Positions 56,633 to 64,000 of a DNA stretch of 64,000 nucleotides are shown piece by piece. The notes below the pieces were generated by a model, which was not told the DNA's origin, did not search any database, and saw only the letters and a program-made list of their open reading frames with translations. This DNA comes from Pocillopora verrucosa (lineage: Eukaryota > Cnidaria > Anthozoa > Scleractinia > Pocilloporidae): contig NC_089312.1 in NCBI RefSeq assembly GCF_036669915.1, positions 5,915,438 to 5,979,437 on the forward strand, written 5' to 3'. The position numbers were made by a program, and so were the translations under genes. Position 1 is the stretch's first letter. Every line of letters begins with the position of its first letter.

Positions 56633-57632
56633 GAGTCTCGACACAAATCTGATGTGTTGTCATATGCACAAGGAGGACGCTGATTGTGCTTTCACATACA
56701 ACGACGACTTTGCCAACTGTGAGAGCATGTTTAAGAATTCTGCCCCAAGGAAGAGTATCTGGGTGATAGGAGTATTTTCTCTGGTTGGTGCAGTGTTTGT
56801 TGTCACTTGGCGAGTGATCTTTAAAGAAAAGAACGTGGTTCAGTCCATCATGTTGCTCCACTTAGCAGTGTCCGATGGTTTGATGGGTATTTACCTGATC
56901 TCTCTTGGCACTAAAGATCTGTTGTGGAGAGGAGAGTATTACTTGCATGACTTCCAGTGGAGGTCTGGTTTGTCTTGTCAAATAATTGGGGCGATCTCCC
57001 TTCTGTCAAGTGAGGTTTCGGTTATGATGATGACACTGATATCTGCTGATCGGCTTAAAAATATTGTGTTTCCTTACCAAGGTGCTTCTCTGAAACCAAA
57101 GGCAACACATATCCTGTGCATCATCATATGGGCAATTGGCTTCCTTATGGCATTTTTGCCTATGTTTGGTATTCAGTATTTTGAAGACCCATTCAGGTAT
57201 CATAGTTACTATGGTAGAAGTGTGGTATGTCTGCCCTTGCAGCTTACTTCTGATAAGCCGGCAGGTTGGGAGTATTCTGTTGCTATCTTTCTCGCTTTGA
57301 ATTTTGCTTTTTTCTTGTTCATCATGGGTGCTTATCTCATGATACTAGTCAAGTCTTACTTGTCTAGCCGGCGACTGGCCCGTCAGGGTACTGAAAGAGA
57401 GATCCAGGCTAGAAGAGCAAACTTTAGGAGGGAAACGGCTCTTGCAAGGCGGGTGTTCTTCATCATCCTGAGTGATTGTGTGTGCTGGATGCCGGTGATA
57501 GTGATTGGTATGAGGACCATCATCGAGAAGTCTTACGAAGCGCAAGGAGACCTCGCTGTCTGGATCGCTGTATTTGCCCTTCCGATCAACTCGGCCTTGA
57601 ATCCTATCCTGTACACCTTGTCAACAGAACAG
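56633..57632 (+). CDS. LGR/relaxin-receptor-type seven-transmembrane exon
   Basis: About 333 codons on one exon, acceptor attgtag, donor GAACAG|gtaagt (phase 0). It opens with a Cys-rich hinge ('CCHMHKEDADCAF', 'CESMF'), then TM1 at residues ~42-63, TM2 with 'LLHLAVSDGL' (the conserved Asp), an extracellular Cys at TM3 ('GLSCQIIG'), the TM3 end 'ISADRL' in place of DRY, TM4 'IIIWAIGFLMAFLPMFG', an ECL2 Cys ('VVCLPL'), TM5 'LALNFAFFLFIMGAYLMIL', TM6 'LSDCVCWMPVIVIGM' (CWxP) and TM7 'FALPINSALNPILYTLST' (NPxxY). The 'LPINSALNPILYT' TM7 is characteristic of LGRs. No stop or frameshift, all hallmark residues are present. The type C (relaxin-like) placement is inference; an invertebrate GRL101-like receptor is the alternative. 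Confidence 0.94.
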
Positions 57633-57895
57633 GTAAGTTATGCGCTTTTAATCCAATATAAGTAATCAAGATAATAAAATCCGTAAGTAGACTTATAATG
57701 GCTAGGTACAGGAAGGGTAATGGTTTTCAGCCGACTATAAGCAATGTATAATGTTGCTCAAGGCTGCTTTGTTCACTTGCAATGGGCACTGACAATGTTT
57801 CAAAAGCATTGGACAACAGAAATTCGTTAGTTTCTATTTTGTCATCGGAGCTCAGCTCAAGGCAGTGAGCGAAATCTCGATTATTTTGTATCCAG

Positions 57896-57980
57896 GCCAG
57901 AGGCATTCTGAAGAACAAAATGGAAAAAGTCTGGAACTACTTGAAGACCGTTTTCACCTGCTGTGGTCGGGATCAGGAAG
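57896..57980 (+). CDS. Receptor helix-8/proximal tail exon
   Basis: Phase 0 to 1, acceptor gtatccag, donor GAAG|gtgcga. Encodes 'ARGILKNKMEKVWNYLKTVF' followed by 'TCCGRDQE'. The amphipathic start fits helix 8, and the Cys pair is a likely palmitoylation site. Confidence 0.85.
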
Positions 57981-58250
57981 GTGCGATATAATTATCAGCT
58001 CCTGATAAGAAATAAACCGAAAAATTATGTAAACTAACAGATTGCTGCAAACACAGTTTATTGATCTATTGATTTGTTCATTCAGTCACTCAGTCATAAA
58101 TCAATTCACTCATGCATGCATAGAGGCATTCATTTAATCATTTACTCGCTCGTTCGGTCCATCGTTCTTTTATTGGTCGGTTCATTTGTTGTACGAACTA
58201 AATACTTCCCGACTCGATCATTGACTTTTCTTCGTTGTTTTGTTTAAAAG

Positions 58251-58319
58251 GCCAAGGAGATGGGGAACAACCGAACCAACCGGGAGCAGAAGACAATGGA
58301 CAACATGGCGGTGAGGGAG
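58251..58319 (+). CDS. Tail cassette A, copy 1
   Basis: 69 bp, phase 1-1, acceptor aaaag, donor GGAG|gtaaat. Encodes 'GQGDGEQPNQPGAEDNGQHG', acidic and Gly-rich. It is homologous to the exons at 58470 and 58980. Confidence 0.75.
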
Positions 58320-58469
58320 GTAAATCCTTACCCGTATTTCTAGAAATACCGTGAAAACTATAAACGAGGGAAATAAAGGGCAATCTGTGACTAAAAATAT
58401 TTTTTTATGTCTTCTCTCTTCTTTTTATGTTCCCTGTTGTTTTTTTTTATTATTATTTTAAAATTAAAG

Positions 58470-58538
58470 GCCAAGGAGAGGGAGAGCAAGTTAACCAGCA
58501 CGAAATGGAAGAAAATGTAGAACATGGGGGCGAGGGAG
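58470..58538 (+). CDS. Tail cassette A, copy 2
   Basis: 69 bp, phase 1-1, acceptor ttaaag, donor GGAG|gtagaa. Encodes 'GQGEGEQVNQHEMEENVEHG'. Confidence 0.75.
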
Positions 58539-58637
58539 GTAGAAACCTTTCAGATGTCAGTTAACATATCATACAAAGTTCAAACGAGGGCGCAGGGTTA
58601 GTCTGTGTACATTTTTTATCTACTTTCTCTTTTCAAG

Positions 58638-58697
58638 GACAAATTGAGGGTGAAGATATCGAATTAGCGAGTGTTGGTGTGCATCATCCACAACAGG
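58638..58697 (+). CDS. Tail cassette B, copy 1
   Basis: 60 bp, phase 1-1, acceptor tcaag, donor CAGG|gtaagg. Encodes 'GQIEGEDIELASVGVHHPQQ'. Confidence 0.72.
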
Positions 58698-58979
58698 GTA
58701 AGGTTAGAGTTTCTAATTCAATGTCAAGTTTCAATGCTATTCTGTTAGTTTATATTGTACTTCTGTTCCTCTATAACTGAAGGATCTATGACTTTAGGAT
58801 ATTTTCATACACACAAATAAATTTTATCATTATCATTAATATTACCCAACTTTTCTTGTCTATTACGTTTTAGTAGTTTGAAATTGTAGATCTCGTTCTG
58901 CGTTCGTCACTAAAAATCCTTCGTTCTTACTTGTTTCTTGGCTCGTTCACAATTTTTTTTCTTTGCTTTCTTTAAAAAG

Positions 58980-59048
58980 GCCAAGGAGATGGAGAACAAC
59001 TGAACCCACAGGGCATGGAAGACATTGAACAACATGGCGGCCTGGGAG
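58980..59048 (+). CDS. Tail cassette A, copy 3
   Basis: 69 bp, phase 1-1, acceptor aaaaag, donor GGAG|gtaaga. Encodes 'GQGDGEQLNPQGMEDIEQHG'. Confidence 0.75.
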
Positions 59049-59154
59049 GTAAGACATTTTTTCCTTCTAGTGAACACAGAACGGACATGAAAACTGTGAG
59101 TGACAACATAGTGGCAATCTCTGACTACATTTTTTATTGACAATTTTTCTCAAG

Positions 59155-59214
59155 GAAAAGTCGAGGGTGTAGTTATCGAACTGGCTCATGTTGATGTGCG
59201 TCATCCACAACAGG
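59155..59214 (+). CDS. Tail cassette B, copy 2
   Basis: 60 bp, phase 1-1, acceptor tcaag, donor CAGG|gtaggc. Encodes 'GKVEGVVIELAHVDVRHPQQ'. The following introns of B1 and B2 also match ('acacacaaat' region). Confidence 0.72.
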
Positions 59215-59691
59215 GTAGGCTAAAGTTTCTCCTCTAATGTCATCTTTATGTAGATAAAAGTTCCGTACTGAAGTTTTCGTTGCTGTTCTGTTAGCTTGTA
59301 TTGCCAATACTCTACATTATGTTGTATTGATGGTAGTTTTTATTTTGTTTTCCACTTCTGGAGGGATCTGGGTCAGATGGATATTTTCGTACACACAAAT
59401 CAATACAGTTCATTTACATCATTATAGTTATCCACCCCTCATCGTTCATTACGTTAGTTCTAAATTCTACGGATCTCGTGTTCTAACACAATTTTGTAAG
59501 GTTTAAAAGTTTTGAAAAATTTCTTTGTTATTTTGTCTCCAGTTATTGTCATTATATGAAATAAAGAAAAAAAAATAGTCTGACTTGATTCTGTAACAAT
59601 CACTAATAATTAGATAATGGAAAATAAGGTACAATATTGTTCATTAATTTAAAATAGAAAGAATGACAGTGTTTACCTTTTTGTTTCAAGG

Positions 59692-59754
59692 AGTACTTGA
59701 TGAAGCCGAAAGAATCGAACCGGCACCTATTGAGAATACTGATCTAAATCAAGG
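59692..59754 (+). CDS. Receptor tail exon
   Basis: 63 bp, phase 1-1, acceptor tttcaag, donor CAAG|gtaact. Encodes 'GVLDEAERIEPAPIENTDLN', acidic. Possibly a diverged cassette B. Confidence 0.65.
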
Positions 59755-60858
59755 TAACTTGTCTTACCTTATTTATTAAAAATGTATAGCCAACCTTGTT
59801 TTTTTTTAGAAAATTGGCCGCTATTCTTTGTTTGTTTGACAACTCATTCAGTGTTACTGTGGTAGAGATGGACAAAGCTTCTAAGGTCTATTAAGCTCTC
59901 CTGCGTATCGATCAGTTCAGAGTCTCATTACCTCCCTTAGGTATTGCCAAGCTCTAAATGAAGTAAATTTTTAATTTCACAGTTGGCTTTCTTACCACTA
60001 TAACTGGTGGTCAAATCAAAGAATATCAATTATCCTCAAACAGGACTAAGAGCTGAAATTTTTTAATGCAAATGAGCGAAATTTGGGCGCAATAAATTAA
60101 GATTTTGCAAAACAGGTGGCGGCCAAAATGAACGGCAATAAGTATGAAAACATCACGTTGAGTATAGATTCACGTAATTCTCATTTGGGAGCTTTAACAT
60201 TCTTATGCAATTCTTTCAAGAAAATTGCCAAGCAAAAGATAAAAAAGACCAAACACTTAAGAAATCCCAAAGTTTGACATGAATCTATTATGTGTAATAT
60301 TACAAGTGTTTGATAACTGGTAATTGAAATGTCACGACCACGAAAACAGGGTATTTCGGGTCTTTTATCCGTTTTTAATTTGGCTTTGGGTTTGTTTCGC
60401 AAAAAGTGCAATGTTCTGTTGTGAATTTTGATAAGTCTCGATAGAAAAGAAAAGTTTTACAAAAGTTCTACAAAAAATAGTTTTTCATGTAATAATTACT
60501 TCCACTTTATTATTCTATCCTCTTTGTTTCGCCGACATTTTGCAAGAAATTGTAATTTTTTCGTTCTTATTTTTATTCATTTTTTCCTTTATTTGCCGTT
60601 TCATCGAATAAACAAATTTTGGAATACCTCGGTAAAATAAAACAGCAACAACAAACAAACCAACAAAACAAAACGAAAGCAGCCAATTCGGTTTATTTCT
60701 CCAGCATTACCTCGCAGATTACCCTACAGTTATCTATTTATTTGTGTCTTTCTTACATTTAGAGTGTCGTTAACCAGTTTCATCAAGTTAAGCAGTTGCC
60801 ACAGCGCATTAAGTACCTTATCAAATATGTAATTTTTACTTTGTTTTTTTAATGTTAG
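59755..60858. other. Intron, no gene
   Basis: 1.1 kb AT-rich intron. No other exon can be defended in it. Confidence 0.4.
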
Positions 60859-60919
60859 GAAAACGGAACAAGAGTTTGAAAAAAGGGGACGGTAAATTCA
60901 GGCATTCCACCGCAAAGAA
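60859..60919 (+). CDS. Receptor tail exon, basic
   Basis: 61 bp, phase 1 to 2, acceptor gttag, donor AGAA|gtaagt. Encodes 'GKRNKSLKKGDGKFRHSTAK', strongly basic in contrast to the acidic cassettes before it. Confidence 0.65.
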
Positions 60920-61485
60920 GTAAGTGGTGCGAAGGGGGATATACACAGGTTCAAATTCCTCCAGAGATATAAACTGTCCGTTTAACAAAGTTGACAGACG
61001 TTGTACTGACAAACTAACTGCTGAATTATTTGAATTACTGATTTATTTGCAAACTAGCTAGCTCCTTAACCTACAGGCTAAACGGTTGAAAGAGTGACTG
61101 TCGCTAGCGGACTTACCTCACTGAATAACTGACTCACAAACTTCCTTACTCACTGATTAACCAGCTGACGGACTGACTGACTGAATTACTGAAAAAAATG
61201 ACTGAGCAACTGTTAAACCAATAAACTGACTACTTGACCGACTGACTGAATAAATGCTGAACAATCACCAGAACAACTATGTGCCCAACCTAGCAGCCAA
61301 CCAAAAGATTGATTGATAGTTTATTTTATTGACTGATTGAACGACTGATTAAATGACAGAACGGGGCTTTTTACATTAATAATTCTTTTGCAAGATTATA
61401 GCGATTGGGCGTTCCTTTTCTTTTCCTTGTTTTACTTTTGTTTTGTTTTGTTTTGTTTGTTTGTTTGTTTGTTTTTTTTTAACAG
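60920..61485 (+). repeat. Intron with cryptic (TGAC)n and (GTTTT)n simple repeats
   Basis: 61060-61350 is a degenerate series of 'gactgactgaat' phrases. 61437-61480 is a (gtttt)/(gttt) run that serves as the pyrimidine tract of the last acceptor. Confidence 0.6.
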
Positions 61486-61582
61486 AAAAATGGAAAAATC
61501 AAGATCAATGCGTCAAAAGTCACCTTCGGCTACCGAAACTGTCGATGAAGAACACACTTTTGAAGAGGACACAAAACTGTAG
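61486..61582 (+). CDS. Receptor terminal exon
   Basis: Phase 2 entry at tttaacag. Encodes 'KMEKSRSMRQKSPSATETVD' and 'EEHTFEEDTKL', then TAG at 61580-61582. Ser/Thr residues next to acidic residues fit a phosphorylated receptor C-terminus (kinase/arrestin sites), which is inference. Confidence 0.75.
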
Positions 61583-62974
61583 GCAGTTAAATTCGAGGAA
61601 ATTATTATGAATTCTAAGCAATCTAACGAGAAAAAAGGGCAATTAGAAATCGATAATCTCGTCTTTGTTTTTTATTAAGCGTATGAGATACAAGATAGAA
61701 AAAAACTGTTTTGTTAATTTTGCGTCTATTTAGAGGTAAACGAGGACTTAGTTATATTGAACCAATCTGTGTACGTTACTTAGTTAAACCAAATTTCACT
61801 CGATCTTTGGCTGTCTTTAGAAAAAATCCCTGAAAAAACGATTTTTTTTCCAACGATAAGCTATAAGTTTTCAGATTTAGACAATTTAATTGATGTTTTA
61901 ATGGTTTATGAGTTAGTGTTTCACATCCATGACTGATATGGTCTCCATGGCCACTTCACATATCAGTGACATCAGCTTATGGATCGTGTCTACAGTCACA
62001 AGAAGTTTCAGCTTTCCCTCACCTAAACAAAAACACCCATGCGGTTGATTGGGATCCTTTAAGACACCTGCTATGAGGAGTCTTTTGAGGGCAAATTAAG
62101 ACAGCTGGAGATGGGAAGCGCATTAAAGGTAGAATTAAGTAATTGAATTGTGTTAATTGGCTTACAACGAGAGGATGTAGTACCAAGAATTGTTATGGAA
62201 AGTCATTATCAAATATTAATTTCTAGAGTGCCCTTTCACGGTGACTTGGAGGTTATGTAACTATGATGCCATTCTACCAGAATTTTAGTGTTTTAGGCCG
62301 GCGGAATGTTCTAAAATATGTTTCAAGAATTTCAAGCTAAACTGAGAGAGAGAGCCACTACGATGTACATCAAAGATTGTGCATTTTAAAGATATTGGGT
62401 AAAAACAGTGAGTTTGTGTCAGTGGAGAACTAAGGAACAGTCTGTAGTGATTTGTAGAAGATAATCACGGTATCGCCCAAAGGAGTCGCTTCTTAGTAAG
62501 CATTTTTACGCATTGTTTAACAACGTAGTTCGGTTTGTAGCAGTGTAGTATTCTTTCTGTCTGTTAGAAAATACCGTGACAAAAGATTCCAAAGTGGTTT
62601 TCAAGAGTTTTGATTTGATGCTTGCTCATTTTCCTGCTTGATTATGTGCTTCATTATTAGAACAATACCAGGTTTTTCTTCATATTTTCTGCAGAGTTCA
62701 GGAAATGCATGCTTTCTGACTCATTGGATTATATAACATGTTGACCCTCATTAAAAACAAAAATAATAACCTATGTGCTTATATGAGATAAAAAAAACTT
62801 TAATGAGTGAAGTTTTAGCAAATTGGTCCATTGGCATATCAAAGAAGGTGCAAGTTATAATAGCACTATTCAGCTCATAGAGGTTGATTAAAAATTTTCG
62901 TTCTTAGTAATTAGATAATAATATAAATGCTGTATTCAATTGGATTATTACTGTAATTATTATGATAAAATAAA
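61583..62974 (+). terminator. Probable 3' untranslated region with polyadenylation signal
   Basis: No open frame. The first canonical AATAAA after the stop is at 62969-62974, with an ATTAAA variant near 62122, so a 0.5-1.4 kb 3' UTR is plausible. Confidence 0.4.
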
Positions 62975-64000
62975 AATAACGAGAGGGATCAATAACACCT
63001 TGGCTATTTGAAGTTGTGTTTATTTTGTATACTTGGATATTTGATAGCGAGTGTTTACAAACAGAAAATCAGTATTCAACAACGATGAAGTTATTTCTAT
63101 TTCAGAAGGATAGCGCTTGGAGCTAATACAGTATAGTTTTAACTCGGCTTTGAACTTTGGCTATCGTCTGACGAGAGTTGATATAACGTGATCCTCAAAG
63201 ACAAAAGTAAATGGGCAGTCCGAGTTTTGAAGGTTTTCATGTACGAAAACAAGAATCAAACACATTTAACACTCGTATAGAATGTACAGTTTCGTGTTCT
63301 AATAAAAAAATAACAGAACAAAACAAAACAGGAAAGATGAAAAACATAGCCAAATTAGCATAAATATAAAAATTCATACTAATTACGATGGTGTCAGAGC
63401 GACTGCGATCATGCCTAGGTCCCTCATTGCGATCTCCGCTCATCGCAAGGGAGAAAGGCTCAGAAGTTACATCGGCCGCCCTTTGAGTGAAAAACGAAGA
63501 GCTCGCTCTCATACCCTTTCCAATTTCTAAAGGAAACTTTGTATTCTATTACCAAAAATGTATCATTGTGCGTGACTAGATTTTTTCGGAAATGGCCGTA
63601 CGAAGAATATCAATTAATCTTTTTTAAGCATTTCAACTACCTACGAAGCTTACCAAGAATCTCGATTTTAAAAGTTCAATCACGTTTAAGCAAGTTTTGT
63701 TTTCTTTTGCTTTTATATTTTTGCTGGTAGCGTTCTCAAAACAAAGAAACTGTGTTTCAGATGTAGTTAGTAAACACTGCAAGAAAAAAATTTAAAAGTC
63801 TATTGTAATTGATAAAAGCATGGTGAAGCTTTGCGATGTAAAATTTTACTTACGAAAATATGACGGATTTCATAATAAGAGCGATTGTCTGTAAAAATCA
63901 GACAAATTCTAAATTTCTCGGCAAGGGTGAAAGATTCGATTTCTTTCTTATTTTAATATTAGATAGGCTAGACTATAACTAAAATCACTGGATACTTTTT
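62975..64000. other. Downstream sequence, no gene seen
   Basis: AT-rich. Short open frames have low-complexity translations and no splice-site support. Confidence 0.4.

Larger units (their letters stand above)
49050..61582 (+). other. LGR-type receptor gene, supported 3' part
   Basis: LRR exons at 49050, 50572, 50990, 51660, 52156, 52818, 53364, 53794, 54515, 55131, 55375 and 56316 all join in phase 2. They lead in phase 2 into the 7TM exon at 56633, then in phase 0 to 57896, phase 1 through the tail exons, and phase 2 into the last exon at 61486. Every exon has GT-AG sites and no stop. The product is a membrane receptor with a large LRR ectodomain of the LGR/relaxin-receptor class, coupling to heterotrimeric G proteins. 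The ligand is unknown. The start codon and signal peptide are not in the supported part. Extra LRR exons upstream (16262, 26752, 39490, 43250) are phase-compatible and may belong to it. Confidence 0.85.

Noticed and set aside
61388..61582. Independent 64-codon gene starting at 61388
   Set aside because: The 5' part is the (GTTTT)n pyrimidine tract; only the portion after the acceptor at 61485 is coding, as the receptor's last exon.
63237..63512. 91-codon minus-strand open frame downstream of the receptor
   Set aside because: No splice sites, start context or recognisable motif; composition fits chance AT-rich reading.

Overview
The window looks like animal nuclear DNA, most probably from a stony coral or a close anthozoan relative. 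It is AT-rich, has spliceosomal GT-AG introns, no operons, dense decayed transposons of many classes, and a leucine-rich-repeat (LRR) G-protein-coupled receptor of the LGR/relaxin-receptor type whose LRRs lie in single 72-bp phase-2 exons. Species is inferred from sequence style only.

Host gene. One plus-strand receptor gene is well supported from about 49.0 to 61.6 kb: serial LRR exons, one large exon carrying the hinge and all seven transmembrane helices (56633-57632), then nine small exons for the intracellular tail, ending with a stop at 61580-61582. Further LRR exons of the same type are scattered upstream (15.7, 16.3, 26.5, 26.8, 39.5, 42.7 and 43.3 kb), some intact and three broken. 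The 5' part of this gene, or a decayed duplicate of it, therefore spreads over more than 30 kb of transposon-filled introns. A 418-bp tandem duplication has copied one LRR exon very recently, and the tail exons were also built by cassette duplication.

Mobile DNA. Three long DNA transposons have ends that can be seen directly. Element A (9405-15090) is a MULE with ~96-bp terminal inverted repeats (TIRs) and a perfect 9-bp target duplication. It carries a plus-strand transposase/SWIM gene with two in-frame stops and a convergent three-exon HMG-box plus C2H2 gene. Element B (20527-24993) has 18-bp TIRs and joins a Mutator-like transposase to a DEDD-type 3'-5' exonuclease domain. Element C (33413-38970) has 12-bp TIRs and a TTA duplication. 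It holds a convergent pair, a small plus-strand companion gene and a minus-strand multi-exon DDE-like transposase, and a 20-bp minisatellite lies in the companion gene's intron. A 612-bp pogo/Tigger MITE sits inside a LINE reverse transcriptase. A fold-back tRNA-like SINE has an 11-bp duplication. Remnants of Ty3/gypsy, BEL/Pao, Penelope-like, tyrosine-recombinase and integrase-core elements are also present.

Layout. 1-9.4 kb: retroelement remnants and dispersed repeats. 9.4-15.1: element A. 15.7-18.5: LRR exons in a block duplicated at 42.7-45.1. 18.9-20.3: LINE plus MITE. 20.5-25.0: element B. 25.1-33.4: BEL, gypsy and other remnants, with two LRR exons. 33.4-39.0: element C. 39-45 kb: repeats, SINEs and LRR exons. 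45.5-48.7: decayed recombinase, integrase and unknown genes. 49-61.6: receptor gene body. 61.6-64: 3' untranslated region and downstream DNA.
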